Origin: Rhizobium rosettiformans
GTDB taxonomy: Bacteria > Pseudomonadota > Alphaproteobacteria > Rhizobiales > Rhizobiaceae
Direction: 5' to 3'
Assembly: GCF_016806065.1 (NCBI RefSeq)
Contig: NZ_CP032405.1
Span: forward strand, 3,748,001-3,812,000
DNA length: 64,000 bases
The notes beneath the pieces were generated by a model that saw only the letters and a list, made by a program, of their open reading frames with translations, had not been told where the DNA came from and searched no databases. The position numbers and the translations under genes are program-made. Positions 30,129 through 41,643 of the stretch are shown piece after piece (position 1 is the first letter of the stretch; each line of letters begins with the position of its first letter).

Positions 30129-31298
30129 TTAGAAATCGATGGCTGCGTAGAACATGGCAAAGAGCCCGTCCACGAGAATGACGACGAAGATGGATTTGAC
30201 CACCGAGGCGGTGACATGCCGGCCGAGCGATTCGGCGCTGCCCCCGACCTTCATGCCTTCGACAGCCGCAATGATGCCGATGATCAGCGCCATGAACGGC
30301 GCCTTGATCATCCCGGTCGCGAGCGTCGAATAATCGACCGCCTCATGCAGGCGCGTGATGAAGACGTCGAAGGTGATTCCGGAATAGGCCCAGGCAACGA
30401 CGGCGGCACCATACAGCGCCGAAAAGTTGGCAACGATGGTCAGGAGCGGCAGGGCGATGGTCAGCGCGACGAGCCGCGGAAAGACGAGGACGCCGATCGG
30501 ATTGAGGCCGATGACCTTTAGCGCGTCGATTTCCTCGCGCATCTTCATCGATCCGATTTCTGCGGTGATCGCACTGCCGGAACGGCCGGCGATCATGATC
30601 GCGGTCAGGAGCACGCCGATTTCGCGCAATTGCAGGATGCCGACGAGATCGACGACGAAGACTTCCGCGCCGAAATACCGAAGCTGGAAGGCGCCCTGCT
30701 GCGCGATGATCGCGCCGATCAGGAAGGACATGAGGACGATGATCGGCACCGCCCTCACCCCCATGTGGTCGAGCTGGTTGACGACGGAGGCAGGCGACAC
30801 GCCGGAACCGCGTCCAAGCTTGGTCTGCGCGCCACGCACGGCGGAGCCCAGAACGAACATCATCGCGACCGTATCGCCCCAGAGGCTGACCGTTACGCGT
30901 CCGACCGGTTCGAAAACCCGTTCGAAGCGGCTGCGATGGTCGACGGGCTTTTCTGGTGCGGTCACTCTTTCGGGAAGCGCTTCGATCAGCTCGCGCATAC
31001 CGGGCGTGCCGCCGACGATCTCGACCGAGCCTCCGCCGGCGCGCCGCTCCGTAACGATACGACGGATCAGCCAGGCACCCGCGGTATCCATGTCGGAAAC
31101 GCCGTCGAGATCGATCGTCTCACGGCCCGTCGCACCGGAATCCACCAGCGGACCGGCCGATTTGATCATCGAGCTCAGGCTGTTGTTTTTCCAGCGACCG
31201 GCAAGTCGGATCATCCGACCGTTGCCGTCCGGCTGTTCCTCGATCTCGATACGGGCGTTTTCGGGCTCAACCGGACTCAAAGTGGCGACTACTTCCAA
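30129..31298 (-). CDS. MlaE-like ABC permease fused to an N-terminal STAS domain
   Basis: A 389-residue protein. Residues 1 to about 110 form a STAS-like domain (LDGVSDMDTAGAWLI), and about 140-389 form the MlaE permease with five or six helices (QLREIGVLLTAIMIAGRSGS, and EIDALKVIGLNP is the coupling helix). In E. coli the STAS part is a separate protein, MlaB; here it is fused, as often seen in rhizobia. First gene of the four-gene operon. Confidence 0.92.
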   Translation of the reverse strand: MEVVATLSPVEPENARIEIEEQPDGNGRMIRLAGRWKNNSLSSMIKSAGPLVDSGATGRETIDLDGVSDMDTAGAWLIRRIVTERRAGGGSVEIVGGTPGMRELIEALPERVTAPEKPVDHRSRFERVFEPVGRVTVSLWGDTVAMMFVLGSAVRGAQTKLGRGSGVSPASVVNQLDHMGVRAVPIIVLMSFLIGAIIAQQGAFQLRYFGAEVFVVDLVGILQLREIGVLLTAIMIAGRSGSAITAEIGSMKMREEIDALKVIGLNPIGVLVFPRLVALTIALPLLTIVANFSALYGAAVVAWAYSGITFDVFITRLHEAVDYSTLATGMIKAPFMALIIGIIAAVEGMKVGGSAESLGRHVTASVVKSIFVVILVDGLFAMFYAAIDF

Positions 31299-31451
31299 AT
31301 TCGCGCCGGGATGATCCGGATCCGCAAATCACGTGACAGATGGCTGCACACTATAACCATCGGTGTCCGCGAAGAAATCCTTTGCGAAATGTTAATTGCG
31401 TTTTCCCGCCCGATTGCATGCAGTCATGACCGCTTTGCAACAGAGATCGCC

Positions 31452-32306
31452 TCAGGCGGCGCGCACGCCGTCGTCCTGGGACGGTTCCGCGAGAGGCTTC
31501 GGCAAGAGAATCGGCACCAGCTTGCTCGCCCGCTTGCCGGCCGGCGCCTCGCTGACCTTGTGGCTCCACGAAATCAGTTCCAGACGGCCATCCGGGTGCT
31601 CGGCAATCGCCGTGCAGCTCTCGACCCAGTCGCCGGTGTTGACGTAGTGGATCCCGTCGATGTCTTCCATGACGGCGTGATGGATGTGGCCGCAGATGAC
31701 ACCATCGACTTCGGCGCGACGGGCCTCGTCGGCCACCACACGCTGGAATTCGCCGATGAAGTTCACCGCATGCTTGACCTGCAGCTTGGCCCAGGCCGAG
31801 AACGACCAGTAGGGCATACCGAGCCGGCGGCGGACGGCTGCCAGAATGACATTGATGGCAATTGCCGTGTCATAGGCCCAGTCCCCGAGATAGGCGAGCA
31901 GGCGGGCATTGCGCACCACGACGTCAAACTCGTCGCCGTGCAGAACCAAATATTTCTTGCCATCGGCCATCTCGTGCACGATGCGCTGCGCGACTTCGAT
32001 GCCGCCGAAGTGAATGCCCGGGAAGTCGCGCATGAATTCATCGTGATTGCCGGGGATGTAAACGATACGCGTACCCTTGCGCGCCTTGCGCAGCAGCTTC
32101 TGCACCACGTCATTGCAGGACTGCGGCCAGTACCAGCTGCGCTTCAGACGCCAGCCGTCGACGATGTCACCGACCAGAATGATGGTGTCGGCCTCGTGCG
32201 TGCGCAGGAAATCCAGGAGAAAGTCGGTCTTGGCGGCTTTCGATCCGAGGTGGACGTCCGAGATAAACAGGGTCCTGAAATGGCGTGTTTCGCTGGCGTC
32301 TTCCAC
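31452..32306 (-). CDS. LpxH-like metallophosphoesterase (UDP-2,3-diacylglucosamine diphosphatase family)
   Basis: A 284-residue calcineurin-type phosphoesterase. All metal-site motifs are visible: DVHLG, GDIVDGW, GNHDE, HGDEFD and GHIHH. The closest family with this order and spacing is UDP-2,3-diacylglucosamine pyrophosphatase (LpxH and relatives), which removes UMP during lipid A synthesis at the inner membrane; some members of unknown substrate look the same, so the exact role is inference. It diverges from the malic enzyme gene. Confidence 0.8.
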   Translation of the reverse strand: MEDASETRHFRTLFISDVHLGSKAAKTDFLLDFLRTHEADTIILVGDIVDGWRLKRSWYWPQSCNDVVQKLLRKARKGTRIVYIPGNHDEFMRDFPGIHFGGIEVAQRIVHEMADGKKYLVLHGDEFDVVVRNARLLAYLGDWAYDTAIAINVILAAVRRRLGMPYWSFSAWAKLQVKHAVNFIGEFQRVVADEARRAEVDGVICGHIHHAVMEDIDGIHYVNTGDWVESCTAIAEHPDGRLELISWSHKVSEAPAGKRASKLVPILLPKPLAEPSQDDGVRAA

Positions 32307-32507
32307 GGCACGATCCTCTTCGCTGTCTGACCAGCGCTAAATCAGACTCGTGTTTCAGGAAGATGACATCGGAAGATTTTCGGTGGATCGCCGGTTCGCC
32401 CATGCATTCCGCGCGGACAGGGGATCACGGAACTAAAGTCTACCACTCGCGGCCAATTCGTGTATGACGACAAGGAGTAAGTGAAGACAGGAATTGCCGG
32501 TGAACCG

Positions 32508-34823
32508 ATGACTTCTCAGGACAAGAACAAGCCGCAAGTTGCAAACCCGACCGCTGATCTCGACGAACAGGCGCTTTTCTATCACCGCTATCCCCGTCCC
32601 GGGAAACTGGAGATCCAGGCCACCAAGCCGCTTGGCAACCAACGCGATCTGGCGCTTGCCTATTCGCCCGGCGTCGCCGCCCCCTGTCTCGCCATCAAGG
32701 ACGATCCCGCAGCCGCCGATGACTATACGGCCCGCTCCAACCTCGTCGCCGTCATCTCCAACGGCACGGCCGTTCTCGGCCTCGGCAATATCGGACCGCT
32801 CGCCTCCAAGCCGGTCATGGAAGGCAAGGCCGTTCTCTTCAAGAAGTTTGCCGGTATCGACGTTTTCGACATCGAGATCGATGCTCCCGGTGTCGACCAG
32901 ATGGTTTCGACCATCTCCGCGCTGGAGCCGACCTTCGGCGGCATCAACCTTGAAGACATCAAGGCACCGGAATGCTTCCAGGTCGAGGATCAGCTTCGCG
33001 AGAAGATGAACATTCCGGTCTTCCACGATGACCAGCACGGCACGGCCATCATCGTTGCAGCCGCCATCCTGAACGGCCTTGAACTCGCCGGCAAGCAGAT
33101 CGAGGACGTCAAGATCGTCGCCTCCGGTGCCGGTGCTGCCGCCCTTGCCTGCCTCAATCTGCTGGTCATCCTCGGTGCCAAGCGCGAGAACATCTGGGTG
33201 CACGACATCGAAGGCCTCGTCTACAAGGGCCGCAACGAGCTGATGGACCCCTGGAAGGAAGTCTACGCCCAGCAAACCGACAAGCGTGCGCTGGCCGAAA
33301 GCATCGACGATGCCGACGTCTTCCTCGGCCTCTCGGCCGCTGGTGTCCTGAAGCCGGAACTGCTGGCCCGCATGGCGCCGAAGCCGTTGATCATGGCCCT
33401 GGCCAACCCGAAGCCCGAGATCATGCCGGAAGAGGCGCGCGCCGCCCGTCCGGACGCAATGATCTGCACCGGCCGCTCGGACTTCCCAAACCAGGTCAAC
33501 AACGTCCTCTGCTTCCCCTATATCTTCCGCGGCGCACTCGACTGCGGCGCAACCACCATCAACGAAGAAATGAAGATGGCGGCGGTGCGTGCGATTGCAG
33601 CCCTTGCTCGCGAAGAAGTCTCGGAAGTCGCGGCAAAGGCCTATACCGGGGAAACGCCGACCTTCGGACCTGACTATCTCATCCCCTCGCCTTTCGATCC
33701 CCGCCTCATCTTGCGCATCGCCCCGGCTGTCGCCAAGGCTGCAGCCGACAGCGGCGTCGCCCGCCGCCCGATCGCCGATTTCGACACCTATCTCGACCAG
33801 CTGAACCGCTTCGTCTTCCGCTCCGGCTTCGTGATGAAGCCGATCTTCGCGGCAGCGAAGACGGCGACCAAGAAGCGTGTGATCTTCTCCGAAGGTGAAG
33901 ACGAGCGCGTGCTGCGTGCAGCCCAGGTGCTGCTCGAAGACGGCATCGGCGAACCGATCCTGATCGGCCGCCCGCAGATCATCGAGACGCGCCTCAAGCG
34001 CTATGGCTTGCGCATCCGTCCCGGCGTCGATTTCCAGCTGGTCAACCCGGAAGACGATCCGCGCTACCGCGACTATGTCGATGACTACTTCGCCCTTGTC
34101 GGCCGCGCCGGCATCAACCCGGAAGCGGCACGCACGATCGTGCGCACCAACACCACCGTGATCGGTGCGCTGGCCGTGAAGCGCGGTGATGCCGATGCGC
34201 TGATCTGCGGCGTTGAAGGCCGTTTCGACCGCCACGTGCGCGACGTTCGCCAGATCATCGGAAAGCGCGCCGGCGTGCGCGACTATTCGGGCTTAAGCCT
34301 GCTGATCTCGCAGCGCGGCGCGATCTTCTTCACCGACACCTTCGTCACCGACGACCCGAGTGCCGAAGAGATCGCCGAAATGACGATGCTGGCAGCCCAG
34401 GAAATCCGTCGCTTCGGCATCGCGCCGAAGGCAGCGCTGCTGTCGCATTCGAACTTCGGCTCCCGGCCGTCCGCCAGCGCCTCGAAGATGCGCCGGGCGC
34501 TGGAAATCATCCGCGCTGGCGCGCCTGACCTCGAGGTCGACGGCGAAATGCAGGGCGGTTCGGCGCTGTCGGAAGTTCTGCGCAAGCGCGCCATGCCGGA
34601 CAGCACGCTGACCGGTGAAGCAAACCTGCTCGTCTTCCCAAACCTCGACGCTGCCAACATTTCGCTCGGCATCGTCCGCATGATGATGGACGCGCTGCAT
34701 GTCGGCCCGATCCTGCTGGGTGCTGCCCTGCCCGCCCACGTGCTGTCCACCTCGGTGACCTCGCGCGGCGTCGTCAACATGGCGGCGCTTGCCGTCGTCG
34801 AGGCTTCGCAGCCGGCGGTCTGA
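32508..34823 (+). CDS. maeB: MaeB-type malic enzyme with C-terminal phosphotransacetylase-like domain
   Basis: A 771-residue protein. Residues 1 to about 440 form the malic enzyme ([41 protein letters not shown]); the rest is a phosphotransacetylase-like domain ([27 protein letters not shown]). It decarboxylates malate to pyruvate with NAD(P). The N-terminal sequence is closer in memory to rhizobial DME (NAD-preferring, needed for symbiosis) than to TME, but this is not certain. An upstream GTG at 32481 has AAGGAG only three bases away; I prefer the ATG at 32508, and neither is proven. Confidence 0.93.
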   Translation: MTSQDKNKPQVANPTADLDEQALFYHRYPRPGKLEIQATKPLGNQRDLALAYSPGVAAPCLAIKDDPAAADDYTARSNLVAVISNGTAVLGLGNIGPLASKPVMEGKAVLFKKFAGIDVFDIEIDAPGVDQMVSTISALEPTFGGINLEDIKAPECFQVEDQLREKMNIPVFHDDQHGTAIIVAAAILNGLELAGKQIEDVKIVASGAGAAALACLNLLVILGAKRENIWVHDIEGLVYKGRNELMDPWKEVYAQQTDKRALAESIDDADVFLGLSAAGVLKPELLARMAPKPLIMALANPKPEIMPEEARAARPDAMICTGRSDFPNQVNNVLCFPYIFRGALDCGATTINEEMKMAAVRAIAALAREEVSEVAAKAYTGETPTFGPDYLIPSPFDPRLILRIAPAVAKAAADSGVARRPIADFDTYLDQLNRFVFRSGFVMKPIFAAAKTATKKRVIFSEGEDERVLRAAQVLLEDGIGEPILIGRPQIIETRLKRYGLRIRPGVDFQLVNPEDDPRYRDYVDDYFALVGRAGINPEAARTIVRTNTTVIGALAVKRGDADALICGVEGRFDRHVRDVRQIIGKRAGVRDYSGLSLLISQRGAIFFTDTFVTDDPSAEEIAEMTMLAAQEIRRFGIAPKAALLSHSNFGSRPSASASKMRRALEIIRAGAPDLEVDGEMQGGSALSEVLRKRAMPDSTLTGEANLLVFPNLDAANISLGIVRMMMDALHVGPILLGAALPAHVLSTSVTSRGVVNMAALAVVEASQPAV

Positions 34824-34938
34824 CGAAGCTTTTGCGAGCGGCGATCAGGTTCGCCGCTCGCTTTCGCGAAATTTGCCATCTGGACAAGCCAAAGCTGTAG
34901 CCCCGACACTGCGCCCCTTGAAATCTCGGGTATTGTTG

Positions 34939-35649
34939 ATGGGGCTCTCAGGCGCGTATTTCGATCTCTTGGAGTTGCTGGATCGGCAGGAGACGCTTGA
35001 TCCCGGAGACTTCCTGGCAAGGCTTCAGAGCGCTTATCGGACGGGCCGCATCACCTATCTCGGTGGAATGATCGCAAGCGCACGCCTGCGCCCCCACAAC
35101 ATTCACGACAGCCACCGACGAAATTCCCTTCACCTCGCCCGCTCACTCAACCGCAGAGCGGCTTTTGAACAGATCGCCAGCCTCTTGCCAGGGCTTCAGC
35201 CTGTCGAGCTCAAGGCATGGCAGCGAAGCGCAAATCGTGACCACCGGATCGTCGGCTACCCTCTGCCGGGACGGCAGAGCTGTCTGCTGGTCGAGTTGAA
35301 CGCCACTCCGGAGCGCCTGTCGGCCTGGCGCCGCGCCCATGACCGCGACATGCTGAGCCTCGGCACCTTGTTGAACGCGCGCCTGGCCAGAGCATCGACC
35401 GATGCACAGCTTGAAGCGGCCCGCGCCCGTCCTCTCACCCGCCGAGAACGCGAAACATTGGCATGGATCGCAGCCGGCAAGAGCTATTGGGAAACGGCCG
35501 TCATCCTCGGCATCTCCGAACGAACCATCCGCCATTTCATGGCCAATGCGCGCGAGAAACTCGACGTCGTCAACAATGCACAAGCTGTCGCGGAAGCCGT
35601 CTGGCGTGGCCTGATCCCACGGCTCGTGGAGCCAAATTTCCGTGATTAG
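34939..35649 (+). CDS. LuxR-type regulator with divergent N-terminal domain
   Basis: A 236-residue protein. Residues 166-225 are a clear LuxR helix-turn-helix (LTRRERETLAWIAAGKSYWE, then ILGISERTIRHFM). The N-terminal half lacks the autoinducer-domain landmarks of TraR/LuxR (Trp57, Tyr61, Asp70, Trp85 and the DP and PxxW motifs), although length is right. A LuxI synthase follows 117 bp downstream on the same strand, so it is likely the partner regulator. The frame runs back to 34789 inside the malic enzyme gene; the ATG at 34939 was chosen by length, and its ribosome site is poor. Confidence 0.8.
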   Translation: MGLSGAYFDLLELLDRQETLDPGDFLARLQSAYRTGRITYLGGMIASARLRPHNIHDSHRRNSLHLARSLNRRAAFEQIASLLPGLQPVELKAWQRSANRDHRIVGYPLPGRQSCLLVELNATPERLSAWRRAHDRDMLSLGTLLNARLARASTDAQLEAARARPLTRRERETLAWIAAGKSYWETAVILGISERTIRHFMANAREKLDVVNNAQAVAEAVWRGLIPRLVEPNFRD

Positions 35650-35687
35650 GGCAAATCGCATCACGATATCATAGATTGTATTCCGCG

Positions 35688-35709
35688 AAGCTGGCGCCAC
35701 CGCCAGTTT
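35688..35709 (+). promoter_or_regulatory. palindrome between luxR- and luxI-type genes (operator or terminator)
   Basis: CTGGCG-CCAC-CGCCAG at 35691-35706 with A/T pairs continuing outside, followed by TTTT. It may be a lux-box-like operator of the synthase gene or a weak terminator of the regulator gene; the sequence fits both. Confidence 0.45.
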
Positions 35710-35766
35710 TAGCGCGTCCCCCTGCAACGCATGCTGCCTGTTCCGTTCTGCAAGAAGGAGCAAAGC

Positions 35767-36408
35767 ATGATCAGGATCATCAACGGCACGCGTCGCAATC
35801 AGTTTCCCGCCGATATCGACGCGATGCACAGGTTGAGAAAGCGGGTATTCCATGACTTTTTGGGCTGGGAAGTCCAGGTGCGTGACGCCTGGGAGATCGA
35901 CGACTACGACCGAGCCAACCCTCTCTATGTCCTGTCCTATGGCGACGAGGGAAGACTGCGTGGGTCATTGCGCCTCCTGCCGACGCTCGGCCCCAACATG
36001 CTCGACGACACCTTTCCCATCCTCCTCGGTGATGGACCACAAATCCGCAGCGCCGCAGTTTGGGAATCCAGTCGCTTCTGTATCGATCCGGAGATTTCCC
36101 AGGACCGGGCGAGCAACCAGGTGACGATCGCGGCGGCCGAACTGATGTGCGGGGTAGGCGAGCTGGGCCTTGCATCCGGTCTCAGTCACATCGTTACCGT
36201 CACCGACGTCTTCCTGGAGCGCATGTTCAAGCGCATGGGCTGCCCGGGCATCCGGATCGGCGAACCTCAGCGGATCGGCGTGGTCCAGGCAGTCGCGGTC
36301 TCCTGGGAGGTGTCGCAGGATCTGCTTGAGCGGATGAAGGCGGTGGCCGCCATCGACGGCAGCGTGCTCGAAGCGCCGATGACCCTGACGGCAGCGCAGG
36401 CCGCCTGA
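35767..36408 (+). CDS. LuxI-family acyl-homoserine-lactone synthase
   Basis: A 213-residue autoinducer synthase, which makes N-acyl-homoserine lactone from S-adenosylmethionine and an acyl carrier. The conserved residues sit at the expected positions: Arg24, Phe28, Trp34, Asp45, Asp48, and Arg69, Phe83 and Arg103 each one place before the usual number. SSRFCID is the typical C-core stretch. The ATG at 35767 is preceded by AAGGAG. The acyl chain cannot be predicted from sequence. It forms a pair with the upstream LuxR-type gene. Confidence 0.93.
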   Translation: MIRIINGTRRNQFPADIDAMHRLRKRVFHDFLGWEVQVRDAWEIDDYDRANPLYVLSYGDEGRLRGSLRLLPTLGPNMLDDTFPILLGDGPQIRSAAVWESSRFCIDPEISQDRASNQVTIAAAELMCGVGELGLASGLSHIVTVTDVFLERMFKRMGCPGIRIGEPQRIGVVQAVAVSWEVSQDLLERMKAVAAIDGSVLEAPMTLTAAQAA

Positions 36409-36537
36409 CGCGAGACATGGCGGATGGCCGCTCGTGCTTCCGCCACGTCATCCGTCATTTTCATTTGGCCGTCACTCGGCTATCTTCAGATCACAAGGGT
36501 CGTCATATGCCTTGCAAACGACAACTGGGATCCGGAT

Positions 36538-38502
<1,965 letters not shown>

Positions 38503-38557
38503 ACTTAGGATCAATACCGCAAGAACCAGCAGCGGGACAGACCCGAATGCGACAGGC

Positions 38558-39394
38558 TCAGGCCTCGACCGGGAAGTAGCGGACAAAGGCGAAAGCCGAT
38601 CCGTCCGGCGCCCAGTTCGGCACATTGATCGAGCCCTGACCGCCGAAGAACTCGATGAGTGTTTCGACATTGCCGCCATCGGCATCCATCAACCGAAGCC
38701 GTACCTGCTTGTCGCGCGGATGGCCTTCGACATCGGCATCGTAGGAGAGGAAGAGCACCTTCTTCCCATCCGGAGAGGGATGCGGGAACCAGTCACCATA
38801 ACCGTCTGAGGTCAGCTGCTGCAGGTCGCTGCCATCGATGCGCATGCGCCAGATCTGCATGGTGCCGGTCCGGCTGGAGTTGAAATAGATCCACTGACCA
38901 TCAGGCGTATAATCGGGACCATCATTGTGCCCTTCGCCGTTCGTCAGCCGCCGCTCGGCCCCGCCCTTGGTCGAGATGGTATAGATATCGAAGGCGCCGT
39001 TGCGCTCGCCGCAATAGGCAAGCTCCTTACCGTCCGGCGACCAGCCGTGCCAGTAGGATGGCATTTTGTCGGTGACCTGGCGCGGCTCGTCGTCACCATC
39101 ACCCAGCAGATAGATGCAGGACTTGCCGAAGAGCGTATGGTCGGAGAAAGCGATCGAGGCGCCATCCGGCGAGATCCCGTGATCATTGTTGAGACGCACG
39201 GCAAAACCCGTGTCGATCAGTTCCGGTTCGGGATCGTCTTCATCGAGCGGCAACGCATAAAGAAGACCATCGCCGTTGATGACCAGAAACTCGCCATCGC
39301 GCGACCAGTTGGGCGCCTCGACGAGGTCATCCGTCTGCCAGACGACCTCGCATTCTCGGGTCGTCATATCGTAGATCTCGACCGAACTGCGCAT
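38558..39394 (-). CDS. TolB-like WD40/PD40 repeat protein
   Basis: A 278-residue protein made of TolB-type beta-propeller repeats (APNWSRDGEFLVING, HGWSPDGKELAYCGER, DYTPDGQWIYFNSSRTG, PHPSPDGKKVLFLSYD). No signal peptide is seen, unlike true TolB, so it is probably cytoplasmic and of unknown function. The ATG at 39394 has AAGGAG six bases upstream. It is the last gene after nadE and a small membrane protein, with a 19-bp gap. Confidence 0.82.
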   Translation of the reverse strand: MRSSVEIYDMTTRECEVVWQTDDLVEAPNWSRDGEFLVINGDGLLYALPLDEDDPEPELIDTGFAVRLNNDHGISPDGASIAFSDHTLFGKSCIYLLGDGDDEPRQVTDKMPSYWHGWSPDGKELAYCGERNGAFDIYTISTKGGAERRLTNGEGHNDGPDYTPDGQWIYFNSSRTGTMQIWRMRIDGSDLQQLTSDGYGDWFPHPSPDGKKVLFLSYDADVEGHPRDKQVRLRLMDADGGNVETLIEFFGGQGSINVPNWAPDGSAFAFVRYFPVEA

Positions 39395-39413
39395 CATGGT
39401 CTCCTTGGAAGAA

Positions 39414-39749
39414 TCAATCAGCACCTGAGCGATTTTCCATCGTCTGGCGCAGTTTGGCGAAGATCGCCCGGCCCGTCTGCTCAATGTGAGCATTGCGCCA
39501 TTCGGTGTAGAAACCCCAGATCAAGCTGACGATCAGCGTGAGGAACCCGATGCCGAGCATCTTGAAGCTCCCGTCCCACAGACCGTAGCAGCCGATCGCC
39601 ATCGAAGGCAGGAAGTAGGCTGCGCTTGAGAGCGTCCGGTAAACACCGCCATCCTGATTGTCATGCGCTCCGACAGCAAAGATGTAGCTGCGCTCTTCCG
39701 CCGTGAAATCAGGCAAAGCAGCCCGGGCGTCGCGGTTCTCTGTCGACAC
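39414..39749 (-). CDS. small two-helix membrane protein
   Basis: A 111-residue protein of unknown function with two hydrophobic segments (about residues 44-60 and 66-83) and charged ends. It starts two bases after the nadE stop codon and ends 19 bp before the TolB-like gene, so the three form one operon. Confidence 0.72.
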   Translation of the reverse strand: MSTENRDARAALPDFTAEERSYIFAVGAHDNQDGGVYRTLSSAAYFLPSMAIGCYGLWDGSFKMLGIGFLTLIVSLIWGFYTEWRNAHIEQTGRAIFAKLRQTMENRSGAD

Positions 39750-39751
39750 GC

Positions 39752-41431
39752 CTAACGATCCCGGAACCGGTTCGTGATCGGATAGCGGCGATCGCGTCCG
39801 AAATTCTTCTTGGTGATCTTCACGCCCGGTGCCGACTGCCGCCGCTTGTATTCGGCGAGATAGAGCAGATGCTCGACCCGGTGAACGGTCGCAATGTCAT
39901 GGCCACGCGCGACGATCTCATCGACGCCCATCTCCTTTTCGACAAGGCATTCGAGAATGTCGTCAAGCACCGGATAGGGCGGCAGGGAATCCTGGTCGGT
40001 CTGGTTCGGGCGCAGTTCCGCAGACGGTGCCTTCGACAGGATATTGGCCGGGATCACCTCGCCTGACGGGCCAAGCGCACCCGGCGGCACGTTTTCGTTG
40101 CGCCAGGCCGAGAGCGCATAGACCTGCATCTTGTAGAGGTCCTTGATCGGATTGAAACCACCATTCATGTCGCCGTAGAGCGTGGCATAACCCACCGACA
40201 TCTCGGACTTGTTGCCGGTCGTCACGACCATGGAGCCGAACTTGTTGGAGATCGCCATCAGGATCGTGCCGCGCGTCCGGCTCTGCAGGTTCTCTTCGGT
40301 AATGCCGCTCTCGGTCCCCTCGAACATGTCGGACAGCGACGAGAGAAACCCTTCGACCGGGTCCTGGATCGGCACGATATCGTAGTGGCAGCCGAGTGCC
40401 TTGGCGCAGGCTTCGGCATCGGCAAAGCTTTCCTGAGAAGTATATCGGTAAGGCAGCATGATCGTGCGAACCCGCTCCTCGCCAAGCGCGTCCACCGCGA
40501 TCGCCGCACAGATGGCGGAATCGATACCACCGGAGAGCCCGAGCACGACGCTCTTGAAGCCGTTCTTGTTGACATAATCCCGGAAGCCCAGAACGCAGGC
40601 GCGGTAGTCGGCCTCTTCCTTTTCCGGAATGCGCGACATCGGCCCCTGATCGCAGCGCCAGCCATCCGCGGTCCGCTTCCAGGTCGTGACCGACAGCGTC
40701 TCCTCGAACTGGCTCATCTGGAAGGCAAGCGACTTGTCACCGTTGAAGGCAAAGCTCGCACCATCGAAAACGAGTTCGTCCTGACCGCCGAGCTGGTTGG
40801 CAAACACAAGAGGAAGGCCTGTCTCGATCACCTGGCGCAGCGCCACCTGATGACGGATATCGACCTTGCCGCGATAATAGGGCGAGCCGTTCGGCACGAG
40901 CAGGATTTCGGCGCCCGTCTCGGCAAGCGTCTCGCAGACACCGAGATCGTTCCAGATCTCCTCGCAGATCGGCACGCCAATCCGGACACCGCGGAAATTC
41001 ACCGGCCCCGGCATCTCGCCTTCGGTAAACACCCGCTTCTCGTCGAATTCGCCGTAGTTCGGCAGATCGATCTTGTCGCGAAAGGCGAGGATCTTGCCAC
41101 CATCGAGGATCGCGACGGAATTGTGCCGTCCCTTCTCCCCCTCACGCGGAAAGCCGACGATGACGCCCGGACCGCCATCGGCGGTGTCAGCCGCGAGCGC
41201 CTCCACGGCCTGCAGGCAGGCTTTCAGGAAGGAGGGCTTCAGGACGAGATCTTCCGGCGGATAGCCGGAAATGAAGAGCTCCGTCAGCAAGAGGAGGTCA
41301 GCCCCCTGCCCGGCCGCATCCGCCCGCGCTGCGCGAGCCTTGGCCAGATTGCCGGCGACATCGCCGACGACAGGATTGAACTGTGCCACCGCAATGCGCA
41401 GGACGTCGGAGATCTTCTTTGCTTCGCTCAT
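39752..41431 (-). CDS. nadE: glutamine-dependent NAD+ synthetase
   Basis: A 559-residue two-domain enzyme. The N-terminal nitrilase-type glutaminase shows the catalytic Glu (ELFISGYPPEDL), Lys (DKIDLPNYGEFDEKRVF) and Cys (VPICEEIW). The C-terminal synthetase domain has the ATP loop GLSGGIDSAICA and YMSVGYAT-like GDMNGGFNPIKDLYK. It makes NAD from nicotinate adenine dinucleotide, ATP and glutamine. First gene of a three-gene operon, divergent from the phosphoglycerol transferase gene. Confidence 0.96.
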   Translation of the reverse strand: MSEAKKISDVLRIAVAQFNPVVGDVAGNLAKARAARADAAGQGADLLLLTELFISGYPPEDLVLKPSFLKACLQAVEALAADTADGGPGVIVGFPREGEKGRHNSVAILDGGKILAFRDKIDLPNYGEFDEKRVFTEGEMPGPVNFRGVRIGVPICEEIWNDLGVCETLAETGAEILLVPNGSPYYRGKVDIRHQVALRQVIETGLPLVFANQLGGQDELVFDGASFAFNGDKSLAFQMSQFEETLSVTTWKRTADGWRCDQGPMSRIPEKEEADYRACVLGFRDYVNKNGFKSVVLGLSGGIDSAICAAIAVDALGEERVRTIMLPYRYTSQESFADAEACAKALGCHYDIVPIQDPVEGFLSSLSDMFEGTESGITEENLQSRTRGTILMAISNKFGSMVVTTGNKSEMSVGYATLYGDMNGGFNPIKDLYKMQVYALSAWRNENVPPGALGPSGEVIPANILSKAPSAELRPNQTDQDSLPPYPVLDDILECLVEKEMGVDEIVARGHDIATVHRVEHLLYLAEYKRRQSAPGVKITKKNFGRDRRYPITNRFRDR

Positions 41432-41566
41432 GACACCGATTTAGCGGCTCGCCGGACGGTTCGCAACGCTGCTTCTTCGCGACCCCACCGGCTGGGTGCG
41501 CCAGCACGAACCCGAGCACAAACCGAAGCGCAGGAAATGACGGGAACAAAGGCTCATACGCCGCGG

Positions 41567-41621
41567 TTCATGTAGCATTCATGACGTTTATGTGACACCT
41601 ATGCGAACCTTTCATGACACC
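41567..41621. promoter_or_regulatory. array of five 11-bp repeats, PHO-box-like
   Basis: Five contiguous 11-mers on the plus strand: TTCATGTAGCA, TTCATGACGTT, TATGTGACACC, TATGCGAACCT, TTCATGACACC. Read on the minus strand each resembles a PHO-box half (for example GGTGTCATGAA against CTGTCATAAA). The 11-bp spacing is the PhoB hallmark. It lies between nadE and the phosphoglycerol transferase gene. Confidence 0.55.
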
Positions 41622-41643
41622 CTCCCATGACCTGGAGTTCGAC

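Noticed and set aside
30630..34235. Frames of 566 (plus) and 600 (minus) codons across the Mla, LpxH-like and malic enzyme genes
   Set aside because: They cross several well-supported genes on the other strand and contain no recognisable domain.
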